Shown one piece after another: positions 8,987 through 16,341 of a DNA stretch of 64,000 nucleotides. Below the pieces are notes generated by a model that was not told where the DNA came from, did not search any database, and saw only the letters and a program-made list of their open reading frames with translations. Source of the DNA: JABDIY01 sp963803845 (GTDB lineage: Bacteria; Actinomycetota; Acidimicrobiia; Acidimicrobiales; SZUA-35); NCBI GenBank assembly GCA_963803845.1, contig CAWDNZ010000004.1:1054001-1118000 (forward strand), read 5' to 3'. Numbering within the stretch: position 1 is the first letter of the stretch; every line of letters starts with the position of its first letter. A program made the translations under genes and the position numbers.

Positions 8987-9267
8987 CCCATGCCACAGGC
9001 CGGGCAGTCGCCCCAGTCGTCGAGGCCGCCTGGTGTACCCAGAATCAATTCAGCTCCCGGGATGTACTGGATGAGGAACTCCCGAACGGAGAAGCCGGCG
9101 GTCACCGGCTGGAGGAACTGAATCTCTTCACCCATGGCGACCTCTTCACTGCCCGCCGATGCTGTTGCGATTCCGAGAGAGCCTGCTGCCACAGCGGTGG
9201 CGCCGGCGGCCGCCATCAGTGCCAGTGTCCGCCTGCTGACTTTGTTTTCGTTGGTTGTGGTGTCCAT
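8983..9267 (-). CDS. Small Tat-signal peptide with C-terminal CPACGMG, candidate MNIO RiPP precursor
   Basis: This 94-residue protein has a twin-arginine signal: polar start, SRRTLAL at 11-17, hydrophobic AAAGATAVAAG, and A-S-A at 36-38. Residues 45-87 form a leader-like region (FLQPVTAGFSVREFL, then a Gly/Asp-rich stretch), and the protein ends D-C88-P-A-C91-G-M-G. The only two Cys residues are in this tail, next to an MNIO gene that overlaps it by 4 bp. MNIO substrates are commonly small Cys-containing secreted peptides (for example bufferins). No recognised precursor family fits. Alternatively it may be a small exported protein with a redox or metal CxxC site. It lies 59 bp downstream of tRNA-Tyr. 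Confidence 0.7.
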   Translation of the reverse strand: MDTTTNENKVSRRTLALMAAAGATAVAAGSLGIATASAGSEEVAMGEEIQFLQPVTAGFSVREFLIQYIPGAELILGTPGGLDDWGDCPACGMG

Positions 9268-9272
9268 GGTGG

Positions 9273-9308
9273 TTTGACGGTTCTGCCACTCGGGCAGTTC
9301 CCGTCAAA
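9273..9308 (-). promoter_or_regulatory. Hairpin directly upstream of the candidate precursor start
   Basis: Outer stem TTTGACGG/CCGTCAAA (8 bp) and inner stem CTGCC/GGCAG (5 bp) form a two-part hairpin ending 5 bases before the ATG at 9267. The inner part repeats TGCCCGAGTGGC from the 5' half of the tRNA-Tyr gene next door. No ordinary ribosome binding site is visible for the precursor. It could terminate tRNA-Tyr transcripts (no T-run) or control precursor translation. Confidence 0.55.
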
Positions 9309-9326
9309 AACCATTTTCTTCCCTCG

Positions 9327-9408
9327 TGGGCCGGGGAGGATTCGAACCTCCGTAGGCGAAGCCGGCGGATTTACAGTCCGCTCCCTTTGGCCACTCGGGC
9401 ACCGACCC
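9327..9408 (-). tRNA. tRNA-Tyr (GTA)
   Basis: Class II tRNA of 82 nt. The acceptor stem GGGTCGG pairs with CCGGCCC (one G-T pair), with discriminator A. The anticodon GTA is at 9374-9372 inside a CGGACTGTAAATCCG arm. A variable arm (GCCGGCTTCGCCTAC region) and the GGTTCGAATCC T-arm are present. No CCA is encoded. The long variable arm with GTA fits bacterial tRNA-Tyr. Confidence 0.95.
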
Positions 9409-9481
9409 ATGTAGTGCTTGTTTACACCCGCACCCGGTGGAGGTGCGAACGATGAGGGTAGCGCATCGCTACGGTGTCTCC

Positions 9482-9976
9482 ATGCCGACTTTTGACGTGG
9501 TTTCCGAAATCGACATGCAGGAAGTTCGCAATGCCGTGGATCAGGCCAGCCGAGAGATCGGCCAACGCTTCGATTTCAAAGGCACCAACTCCTCGATCGA
9601 GTTGCAGGACAAAGAAAACCAGATTCTGATGGAATCCGCCAGTCACGATCGCCTCACCGCCCTTCGCCAGGTTCTGGAGGAGAAATTGGTGAAGCGCAGG
9701 ATCTCGCTGAAATCGGTAGATTTCGCTGACGTCGAGGAAGCGTCTGGTGCCCGGGCCCGGCAAAAGGCCAATCTCAAGGCCGGGGTCTCCTCCGATGATG
9801 CCAAGAAGATCAACAGCACCATCAAGGACATGAAGCTGAAAGGGGTCCAGTCCCAGACCCAGGGCGATCAGGTTCGGGTGACCGCAAAGAAGCGAGACGT
9901 GCTGCAGGAAATCATCGCCGCCCTGAAGGAAGCGGACCTGGACCTTCCGCTTCAGTTCACCAACTTCCGGGATTAG
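9482..9976 (+). CDS. yajQ: YajQ-family nucleotide-binding protein
   Basis: This 164-residue protein begins MPTFDVVSEID, the family's conserved start. I therefore chose the ATG at 9482 over the upstream ATG at 9437. It keeps RFDFKGT, the LKSVDFADVE region, and the C-terminal LPLQFTNFRD. YajQ proteins have two ferredoxin-like RNA-binding-type domains, and in Xanthomonas a homologue binds cyclic di-GMP. Whether this one does is unknown, but two GGDEF-EAL proteins are encoded in the window. It diverges from tRNA-Tyr and is followed after 7 bp by the GNAT gene. Confidence 0.93.
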   Translation: MPTFDVVSEIDMQEVRNAVDQASREIGQRFDFKGTNSSIELQDKENQILMESASHDRLTALRQVLEEKLVKRRISLKSVDFADVEEASGARARQKANLKAGVSSDDAKKINSTIKDMKLKGVQSQTQGDQVRVTAKKRDVLQEIIAALKEADLDLPLQFTNFRD

Positions 9977-9983
9977 ACCACCG

Positions 9984-10487
9984 GTGCTCACTGTCCGGCT
10001 GGCCGAGTTAGGCGACGCCGAAGCGATACGGCAGATCTACAACCACTATGTGGAGAACACCAAGGTCACCTTTGACCTGGTGCCGCGCTCAATCGAACAG
10101 CAGGAGGCGTGGATTGCCGACCGAGCCGGGGCGCTGGCAGTGATCGTTGCGGTCGAGCGGTCAACCGACGGCGATGAGACCGTCCTTGGCTTCGCCAGCC
10201 TCAGCCCTTACAAGGATCGGCCGGCCTATCGCACAACTGTCGAGGACTCGGTCTATGTAGCCCCAGATCATTCGCGTCAGGGCGTCGGTGGCCTGTTGAT
10301 GCGACATCTCGTGAAGGTGGCGTCCGCTCACGGCTATCACGCCATGATGGCCCGGATCGCGGACGGGAGCGCCTCCAGCGTTGGCGTTCACAGCTCCGTC
10401 GGATTCCAGATCGTGGGAGTGGAGAAGGAAGTTGGCCGCAAGTTTGGGCAATGGTTGGACGTCACCGTGATGCAGAAGCTGCTGTAG
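9984..10487 (+). CDS. GNAT N-acetyltransferase, phosphinothricin-acetyltransferase-like
   Basis: This 167-residue GNAT starts at a GTG 7 bp after yajQ. It shows the Pat/Bar-type pattern: an N-terminal R-x-A-E-x-x-D-A-E...IYNHYV motif, then the acetyl-CoA loop in SRQGVGGLLM (about residues 93-102), and a C-terminal SVGFQIVGV...VGRKFGQWLDV typical of this subgroup. Such enzymes acetylate amino acid-like amines, including L-phosphinothricin or methionine sulfoximine. The natural substrate cannot be read here. It is probably co-transcribed with yajQ. Confidence 0.85.
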   Translation: MLTVRLAELGDAEAIRQIYNHYVENTKVTFDLVPRSIEQQEAWIADRAGALAVIVAVERSTDGDETVLGFASLSPYKDRPAYRTTVEDSVYVAPDHSRQGVGGLLMRHLVKVASAHGYHAMMARIADGSASSVGVHSSVGFQIVGVEKEVGRKFGQWLDVTVMQKLL

Positions 10488-10534
10488 CCGCTTGCGCTGT
10501 GGCTCTGCGTTGCTTGGTGGACTAGTGTCCGCCC

Positions 10535-11635
10535 ATGGCGCAAGAAGTTCGTGGAGTCATCGCTCGAGCAAAGGGAGAACCGGTCACGATCGAGACCATC
10601 GTTGTACCGGATCCGGGACCAGGGGAGGCCGTCGTTCAGGTTCAGGCCTGCGGCGTCTGCCACACCGATCTGCATTATCGCGAGGGAGGCATCAACGACG
10701 AGTTCCCGTTTCTCCTCGGCCACGAGGCGGCCGGGATCGTGGAGTCTGTCGGCGCCGGTGTGACCGATGTGGCCGCTGGCGATTTTGTGATTCTCAACTG
10801 GCGGGCAGTGTGTGGCAACTGCCGGTCCTGCCTACGAGGTCGACCGCAGTTCTGTTTCAACACTCACAACGCCACCCAGAAGATGACACTCACCGACGGA
10901 ACCGAGCTAAGCCCCGCTCTCGGCATCGGGGCGTTCTGTGAGAAGACGCTGGTGGCGGCCGGCCAGTGCACCAAGGTGAACCCGGCCGCGGCCCCCGAGG
11001 TGGCTGGCCTGTTGGGATGCGGCGTGATGGCCGGTCTCGGTGCGGCGATGAACACCGGCCAGGTTGGTCGTGGAGATTCGGTGGCCGTATTCGGCTGCGG
11101 TGGGGTTGGCGACGCCGCCATCGAGGGCGCCCGCGTCGCCGGCGCCCACACCATCATCGCCGTCGACCTCGATGACAAAAAGTTGGCGTGGGCCAAGAAC
11201 TTCGGCGCAACCCATACGATCAACGCCGCAAACGAAGATCCGGTGGAGAAGATCCGGGAATACACCGGCGGTAATGGCGCCGATGTAGTGATCGAGGCGA
11301 TCGGTCTTCCCAAGGTGTACGAGCAGGCGTTCTATGCCCGCGATCTCGCCGGAACCGTGGTTCTGGTCGGCGTTCCCAATCCCGAGATGAAGGTGGAGCT
11401 GCCATTCATTGACATCTTCGGCCGCGGCGGAGCTCTGAAATCCAGCTGGTACGGAGATTGCCTCCCAAGCCGGGACTTTCCCATGCTGATCGACCTCTAC
11501 TTACAAGGTCGCCTCAACCTGGATGGATTCGTTTCCGAGCGAATCAACCTGGAGGACGTAGAGGCGGCGTTCCACAAGATGGAAAGCGGCGACGTGCTTC
11601 GAAGCGTCGTGATGATGGATGGGGTGAGCGCCTGA
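10535..11635 (+). CDS. S-(hydroxymethyl)mycothiol dehydrogenase (MDR family)
   Basis: This 366-residue zinc-dependent dehydrogenase oxidises the formaldehyde-mycothiol adduct with NAD (MscR/AdhE2 group). The catalytic zinc site has C42 in GVCHTD and H63-E64 in GHEAAG. The structural zinc has C93, C96, C99 and C107. The Rossmann motif GCGGVG lies at 187-192 with D211 for NAD. The segment LNWRAVCGNCRSC and the SSWYGDCLPSRDFP stretch are typical of the mycothiol enzyme. Use of mycothiol marks an actinobacterium. The next gene, a metallo-hydrolase, overlaps its stop, the usual pairing for this detoxification step. Confidence 0.88.
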   Translation: MAQEVRGVIARAKGEPVTIETIVVPDPGPGEAVVQVQACGVCHTDLHYREGGINDEFPFLLGHEAAGIVESVGAGVTDVAAGDFVILNWRAVCGNCRSCLRGRPQFCFNTHNATQKMTLTDGTELSPALGIGAFCEKTLVAAGQCTKVNPAAAPEVAGLLGCGVMAGLGAAMNTGQVGRGDSVAVFGCGGVGDAAIEGARVAGAHTIIAVDLDDKKLAWAKNFGATHTINAANEDPVEKIREYTGGNGADVVIEAIGLPKVYEQAFYARDLAGTVVLVGVPNPEMKVELPFIDIFGRGGALKSSWYGDCLPSRDFPMLIDLYLQGRLNLDGFVSERINLEDVEAAFHKMESGDVLRSVVMMDGVSA

Positions 11636-12246
11636 TGGGGGCCCGGATCGATCGTGTCGTGACCAGCGGGATATTCAGTCTCGACGGTGAGGACTTCGAT
11701 GTTGACAACAACGTGTGGCTCATCGGCGATGACGATCAGGTGGTGGTGGTTGACGCCGCCCATGACCATGAGAAGATTCTGGCCGGGATCGATGGTCGGA
11801 GAGTGAAGGCGATCCTTTGCACGCATGGCCACAACGACCACATCAATGCTGCCGGGGCCCTGTCGGATGAGACGGGCGCCCCGATTCTGCTTCACCCCGA
11901 CGACAAGATGCTGTGGGAGGTGGAATATCCCCACCGACGCTTCGATGACAGCCTGACCGACGGTTTGTCGCTGTCGATCGGAAACCACACGATCGACGTG
12001 ATTCACACGCCGGGCCACTCACCGGGTGGGTGTTGCCTCAGTCTGGCGAGCGATGGCTTGCTCTTCAGCGGAGACACCCTGTTCAACGGCGGCCCCGGCG
12101 CCACCGGTCGCAGTTTTAGTAGCTATGACCTCATCGTCGAGAGTATTCGCAAACGCCTTTTCACCCTGCCGGGAGCCACCATGGTCCACACCGGTCACGG
12201 TGACAGCACCACCATCGCCGCCGAGGCCGCCAACCTCAGCGATTAA
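11635..12246 (+). CDS. MBL-fold metallo-hydrolase linked to mycothiol formaldehyde dehydrogenase
   Basis: This 203-residue beta-lactamase-fold hydrolase has the metal motif THGHNDH with H64, H66, D68 and H69, then HTPGHSPGG (His near 128), FSGDTLF, and the final HTGHGD. The ATG at 11635 overlaps the dehydrogenase stop (TGATG), which sets the start. In actinobacteria this gene follows the S-hydroxymethyl-mycothiol dehydrogenase. By analogy with S-formylglutathione hydrolase it may hydrolyse S-formylmycothiol to formate and mycothiol; that is inference from context. Confidence 0.88.
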   Translation: MGARIDRVVTSGIFSLDGEDFDVDNNVWLIGDDDQVVVVDAAHDHEKILAGIDGRRVKAILCTHGHNDHINAAGALSDETGAPILLHPDDKMLWEVEYPHRRFDDSLTDGLSLSIGNHTIDVIHTPGHSPGGCCLSLASDGLLFSGDTLFNGGPGATGRSFSSYDLIVESIRKRLFTLPGATMVHTGHGDSTTIAAEAANLSD

Positions 12247-12296
12247 CCCCCCGGAGGGAGTTCCAGTGCCGTCGCACCTGAAGCTGGGCGGATACG

Positions 12297-13643
12297 TCAG
12301 CTCCAGATGCGAGCGGCGATTTGGGCGGAGGTGTCGCTCTCCCAGCCCACCGCGTCTTGAGTAATCGGGGGAGCGGTGCGGGCGTGGGTCTCACCGAGCT
12401 CGAGGACCGCCGCACTGAATCGTTCTTGAAGCTGGTAACCCCAGCCGACAACCCGGGGGTCGTCGGTCATGAGCACGATCTGACCGGTATGAGCGTGATC
12501 GGTGACCATCGAAAGGACGACGGCCACATCGAAGTCATCCAGGATGGCGAACGGGTCGTCCAACACCGCTGGCAGCGACTCTTTCAGTTGGGTGCCAACC
12601 CGACCGAGATGATGGTGGATTCGGTCCACCATCTCGGCCGGATCGGTGATCGCGGCGGCACCCCGATAGTTGCCGCTGGCGGCGGCTTCGATTTCGCGAC
12701 GGTGGGACACGGCCCATTCCAGTGGCACGACCCCAACCAGTTCCTGCCAGCATTGCCGGGCGAACGACTGGATTTCTTCGAGTTTGAGGACGCCACCAAC
12801 ACTGGTGGCCATCTCGGGTCGGGCGGTCAGCTTCTCGACTTGGATGATTTGGAGATTGAGGTAGCTCTCCAGGCCGGCAGCGTTGAGCACCGCCACCTCG
12901 GCCTCGGTCGCTAGCTCCAGCTGCTTGAAGTTGTAGAACGAAACGGCGGCGCAGCCTACCGACAGCAGGAGGAATGGAATGGCGGCAAGAGGGTGGAGCA
13001 GTAGAGCGCTCACGAAGGCAAGGACGGCCAGAGTTGCCGAGCTGGCCGTGAGCGAAGCGCGTGTGTTCTCGATTCGTTCATTGGCTCGCTGCACCTGCAG
13101 GTGGCAGTCCTCGATGGCGTCGACGAACGCCTCGTGGGACTCCGACGGCACGTCGTTGGAGTTGTGCTCCTGCTTGGCGACTTCCACTTCTACTTCGGCC
13201 AAGGTGAGCGCCGCCGACCAGAGGCGATCCTGGTCGAGGCGGCCCAGCCGTCGAATCAGTTCGTCACGGCGCTGCTCGGTCTTGGTGTGTAGCGCTCCAA
13301 GACGCACGAAGGAACGAAGCTCGTTGTGACGAACCCCCAACGTGCCGGCGATTGACACAATGCCGTTTGTGAGGGTGAACGCGTCCGTGACGTCGTCACC
13401 ATTCAGAGCGTCGATCACGCATGGGGGCCCGTCGATTGGGCGCTGGACAAGCAGGATCCGCCCGGACTCTTCGAGCAAGTCGGTGCTGAGTCCGGGTCGG
13501 CCTGATCCCAGCGAACTGGCGAGTTCGGCGGTGAGCGCTTCTCGCTCGGGCTGACCGAGTCCAGTCACCACGGTGATCCGAGGATGGAGTCGCATCTCCA
13601 TCGTGTCGGTTGATGTTGCTACTTCCAGCCGGTCGATTCGCAT
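12297..13643 (-). CDS. Degenerate ABC/SMC-like ATPase fold with membrane hairpin, function unknown
   Basis: I do not recognise this 448-residue protein as a named family. The N-terminus has the beta-strand/P-loop position of RecF/SMC-type ATPases, but the loop reads VTGLGQPERE (26-35), without the Gly-Lys-Ser/Thr needed for ATP. A coiled-coil stretch (about 120-200) leads to a membrane hairpin (about 203-236) and more helix. The C-terminus has a Walker B-like LPAVLDDPFAILDD (357-370) and an H-loop-like strand ending MTDDPRVVGW (392-401). It therefore looks like an ABC-type head that lost nucleotide binding and gained a membrane anchor. It converges with the MBL gene. Confidence 0.6.
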   Translation of the reverse strand: MRIDRLEVATSTDTMEMRLHPRITVVTGLGQPEREALTAELASSLGSGRPGLSTDLLEESGRILLVQRPIDGPPCVIDALNGDDVTDAFTLTNGIVSIAGTLGVRHNELRSFVRLGALHTKTEQRRDELIRRLGRLDQDRLWSAALTLAEVEVEVAKQEHNSNDVPSESHEAFVDAIEDCHLQVQRANERIENTRASLTASSATLAVLAFVSALLLHPLAAIPFLLLSVGCAAVSFYNFKQLELATEAEVAVLNAAGLESYLNLQIIQVEKLTARPEMATSVGGVLKLEEIQSFARQCWQELVGVVPLEWAVSHRREIEAAASGNYRGAAAITDPAEMVDRIHHHLGRVGTQLKESLPAVLDDPFAILDDFDVAVVLSMVTDHAHTGQIVLMTDDPRVVGWGYQLQERFSAAVLELGETHARTAPPITQDAVGWESDTSAQIAARIWS

Positions 13644-13919
13644 GACCTAGTGCTTCGGTCGAATGGCCTAGTTGACTTGAGCCTTTTGGCCCCTTTCGTT
13701 GGGTCTTGGGTACTACTACCTAGTCCGCACGGCTCATTGGAGCGGGCCCTTCGGTCCTCTCACCGTGATGCCGGCCATCGTGGCGTGCTGCTCAGATAGG
13801 TGGGGCCGGGTTACCGGCCATATGAGAGCTCGATTCGCTCGACGCCGGACCGGCCCTCGAATGTGGCAAAAACGGTTGGGCGCTGGGCGAATTCGTGGCA
13901 GACTCTACGAGCTAACCAC

Positions 13920-13992
13920 GCCTCCTTAGCTCAGTCGGTAGAGCGCTTCCATGGTAAGGAAGAGGTCAACAGTTCAATTCTGTTAGGAGGCT
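13920..13992 (+). tRNA. tRNA-Thr (GGT)
   Basis: The acceptor GCCTCCT pairs with AGGAGGC, with discriminator T and an encoded CCA just after (13993-13995). The D-arm GCTCAGTCGGTAGAGC, anticodon arm CTTCC-ATGGTAA-GGAAG with anticodon GGT, and T-arm AGTTCAATTCT are present. It is followed by tRNA-Met and tuf. Confidence 0.96.
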
Positions 13993-14026
13993 CCACCCGC
14001 ACCCTCATATGAGGGGCCAGTATCAT

Positions 14027-14100
14027 GGCGACGTAGCTCAGTTGGTAAGAGTGCTCGACTCATAATCGAGAGGTCGTGGGTTCGAGCCCCACCGTCGCTA
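14027..14100 (+). tRNA. tRNA-Met (CAT), elongator type
   Basis: The acceptor GGCGACG pairs with CGTCGCT (first pair G-T), with discriminator A and no encoded CCA. The anticodon arm CTCGA-CTCATAA-TCGAG carries CAT. The T-arm GGGTTCGAGCCC is intact. The lack of the three G-C pairs of initiator tRNA in the anticodon stem argues for elongator Met; a tRNA-Ile2 precursor with the same anticodon is not excluded. Confidence 0.92.
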
Positions 14101-14154
14101 CTGACACCCCACTATCCCGTCCTACAGACGGAATCACCAAGGAGAACCACCCCC

Positions 14155-15339
14155 ATGGGTAAAGCAAAGTTTGAGCGTACGAAGCCGCATGTGAATGTGG
14201 GGACGATGGGTCATATTGATCATGGGAAGACGACGTTGACGGCGGCGATTACGAAGGTGTTGGCGGATCGTGTTGCGGGGAATACGGTGACGACGTTTGC
14301 GAATATTGATAAGGCGCCGGAGGAGCGTGAGCGGGGGATCACGATCAATGTGTCGCATGTTGAGTATGAGACGGAGAAGCGGCATTACGCGCATGTTGAT
14401 ATGCCGGGGCATGCGGATTACATCAAGAATATGATTACGGGTGCGGCTCAGATTGATGGGGCGATTTTGGTGGTGTCGGCGGCGGATGGTCCGATGCCTC
14501 AGACTCGGGAGCATGTGTTGTTGGCGCGTCAGGTGGGTGTGCCGGCGATTGTGGTGGCGTTGAATAAGGCGGACATGGTGGATGATGAGGAGTTGTTGGA
14601 GTTGGTGGAGTTGGAGGCTCGTGAGCTTCTTGGGGAGTATGAGTTTCCTGATGATTGTCCGGTGGTGCATGTTTCGGCGTTGAAGGCGTTGGAGGGTGAT
14701 GAGGCTGCTGGTGACAAGATTATGGAGTTGATGGATGCGGTGGATGAGTACATTCCGATGCCGGTCCGGGAGTTGGATAAGCCGTTTTTGATGCCGATTG
14801 AGGATGTGTTTTCGATTACTGGTCGTGGGACTGTGGTGACGGGGAAGGTGGAGCAGGGTCAGGTGAATACGGGGGATTCGTTGGAGATTGTTGGTATTCG
14901 TGACACGCAGAAGACCACGTGTACGGGGGTGGAGATGTTCAGGAAGCTTCTGGATCAGGGTCAGGCGGGGGATAATATTGGTGCGTTGTTGCGGGGGATT
15001 GAGAAGGATCAGGTGCAGCGTGGTCAGGTGTTGGCGAAGCCGGGTTCGATTACTCCGCACACTACGTTTGAGGCGCAGGTGTATGTGTTGACTAAGGAAG
15101 AGGGTGGGCGTCATAAGCCGTTTTTCGCGAATTATCGTCCCCAGTTTTATTTCCGGACTACTGATATCACGGGTTCGGTGACGTTGCCGGAGGGGACTGA
15201 GATGTGTATGCCGGGGGATAACACCGAGATGAGTGTGGAGTTGATCAACCCGATCGCTATGGATGAGGGTCTCCGGTTCGCTATCCGTGAAGGTGGCCGC
15301 ACCGTCGGCGCCGGCCGAGTCACCAAGATCGTCGCCTAG
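14155..15339 (+). CDS. tuf: Elongation factor Tu
   Basis: This 394-residue EF-Tu delivers aminoacyl-tRNA to the ribosome. It has GHIDHGKT (G1), the DMPGHADY G3 motif and NKADMVD (G4), and a complete beta-barrel domain 2/3 ending VGAGRVTKIVA. An AAGGAG site precedes the ATG. Codon use is odd: from about 14190 to 15240 third positions are mostly G or T (GTG, TTG, GGG, GAT, CGT), while ribosomal and rpo genes here favour C. The last 100 bp return to C-ending codons. This produces a long stop-free antisense frame, which I do not consider a gene. It lies directly after tRNA-Thr and tRNA-Met. Confidence 0.98.
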   Translation: MGKAKFERTKPHVNVGTMGHIDHGKTTLTAAITKVLADRVAGNTVTTFANIDKAPEERERGITINVSHVEYETEKRHYAHVDMPGHADYIKNMITGAAQIDGAILVVSAADGPMPQTREHVLLARQVGVPAIVVALNKADMVDDEELLELVELEARELLGEYEFPDDCPVVHVSALKALEGDEAAGDKIMELMDAVDEYIPMPVRELDKPFLMPIEDVFSITGRGTVVTGKVEQGQVNTGDSLEIVGIRDTQKTTCTGVEMFRKLLDQGQAGDNIGALLRGIEKDQVQRGQVLAKPGSITPHTTFEAQVYVLTKEEGGRHKPFFANYRPQFYFRTTDITGSVTLPEGTEMCMPGDNTEMSVELINPIAMDEGLRFAIREGGRTVGAGRVTKIVA

Positions 15340-15371
15340 CAGGTCCAAAACAGAACTCCGAACGGCACGTA

Positions 15372-15502
15372 GCCTGTTGAGGAGTCGCGCCATCAGTCAC
15401 CGAGGATCTGTTGGAGTGCCGGAGGCGAGGCCTCCGTGGCCGGCGGAACGGCCCCGGAGGGACAGCAATCGTGCTCCCAGCTGACATCGCGCCCCGCAGG
15501 CT
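15372..15502. repeat. Dispersed structured repeat, copy 1
   Basis: About 130 bp starting GCCTGTTGAGGAGTC and ending GCGCCCCGCAGGCT, directly after tuf. It contains the palindromes GGAGGC-GAG-GCCTCC and GGCCG-GCGGAA-CGGCC. About 65 bp in the middle are identical to the copy at 26490. It has no coding potential. It resembles a REP/MITE-like intergenic element; no terminal duplications are evident. Confidence 0.75.
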
Positions 15503-15504
15503 CT

Positions 15505-15614
15505 CATGACTTATCGAGGATCCGTTGGAGTGCCGGAGGCGAGGCCTCCGGCGCCGGCGGAACGGCCCCGAGGGACAGTAATCGTGCTTCCAGCTGACAT
15601 CGCGCCGCAGGCTC
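15505..15614. repeat. Dispersed structured repeat, copy 2 (tandem, shorter)
   Basis: A second, slightly diverged copy in the same orientation begins at CATGACTTATCGAGGATC and lacks the first 20 or so bases of copy 1. It keeps both internal palindromes and the CCAGCTGACATCGCGCC stretch. The two copies are almost back to back, which suggests local duplication. Confidence 0.72.
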
Positions 15615-15679
15615 CCGGACCCCGGAGGGTGGTGGGTAACCGCCGTTTGTCACATGAACGCAATATTGTGGTTTGGGTG

Positions 15680-15695
15680 GTACCGTCTGCGGTAC
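15680..15695. promoter_or_regulatory. Short inverted repeat upstream of the ECF sigma gene
   Basis: GTACCG-TCTG-CGGTAC is a perfect 6-bp inverted repeat about 70 bp before the sigma factor start. It may be an operator or promoter element for the sigma/anti-sigma operon. No consensus is recognised. Confidence 0.3.
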
Positions 15696-15762
15696 GGATC
15701 CGATCGACTTCGGTGCCGTTTGTCCGTAGTAACCTTTTCCGGTCCAAAGGGGTCCAAGGAAC

Positions 15763-16341
15763 GTGTCGAAAGAGATCGACAATCTCGTTGTAAGGGCAAA
15801 GGACGGCGATCACCGCGCCTTTGAAGAACTTGTACGAGAGACCTATATCGACACGTACACCTTGGCCTTCCGGTTGACAGGTGATCCCGAAGATGCGCGC
15901 GACGTGGTGCAGGAGGTGTACCTGAGGGTGCACAAGAGCCTGCGCCGATTCCGCGGCGATTCACAGTTCAAGACCTGGCTGCACCGAATCACCGCCAACT
16001 GCGCCAGCACACTTCTGGGGCGGCGCAGCAAGCACCGCCATGATCCGATGCCGGAAGATGTTCATATCGCCGAGACCGACCCGCAGCTGGATCCAGCGGC
16101 CCGGGTGGATGTCGGTGTGCTACGGACACAGTTAACAGATGCGCTGCGGGGTCTTCCTCCCAAGCTCAGTGCCGTTGTGGTGCTTCGAGACGTCTATGAC
16201 TTCTCCCACGAAGCAATCGCCGCAGAACTCGGTATCTCAGAATCGGCTGCCAAGGTTCGTCTCCATCGGGCGCGTAAGCGCCTTCGGGAGATTCTCCATT
16301 CGCACGACGAATCTGACGAGGCCGAGGCCCATGCTGTGTGA
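15763..16341 (+). CDS. ECF-family RNA polymerase sigma factor
   Basis: This 192-residue sigma-70 factor has region 2 (about residues 20-85, with DPEDARDVVQEVYLRV and FKTWLHRITAN) and region 4 (about 125-178, with LPPKLSAVVVLRDVYDFSHEAIA and the recognition helix ESAAKVRLHRARKRL). Regions 1 and 3 are missing, as in ECF sigmas of the SigE/RpoE kind. The GTG start follows AAGGA. The anti-sigma gene overlaps its end by 11 bp, so this is a coupled sigma/anti-sigma unit. The stimulus is unknown. It is likely autoregulated, as such pairs usually are, but no clear ECF promoter was identified. Confidence 0.93.
   Translation: MSKEIDNLVVRAKDGDHRAFEELVRETYIDTYTLAFRLTGDPEDARDVVQEVYLRVHKSLRRFRGDSQFKTWLHRITANCASTLLGRRSKHRHDPMPEDVHIAETDPQLDPAARVDVGVLRTQLTDALRGLPPKLSAVVVLRDVYDFSHEAIAAELGISESAAKVRLHRARKRLREILHSHDESDEAEAHAV

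Noticed and set aside
9327..9408. tRNA-Tyr as attachment site of an integrated element carrying the MNIO pair
   Set aside because: No integrase gene and no repeat of the tRNA 3' end were seen downstream; flanking genes look chromosomal.
13644..13919. Possible small RNA gene before tRNA-Thr
   Set aside because: It contains GC-rich palindromic pieces, but no recognised RNA structure or clear promoter-terminator pair.
14134..15393. 419-codon open frame antisense to tuf
   Set aside because: It results from the G/T-ending codons of tuf, which leave no stops on the other strand. The translation is His/Arg/Leu-rich with no family features.
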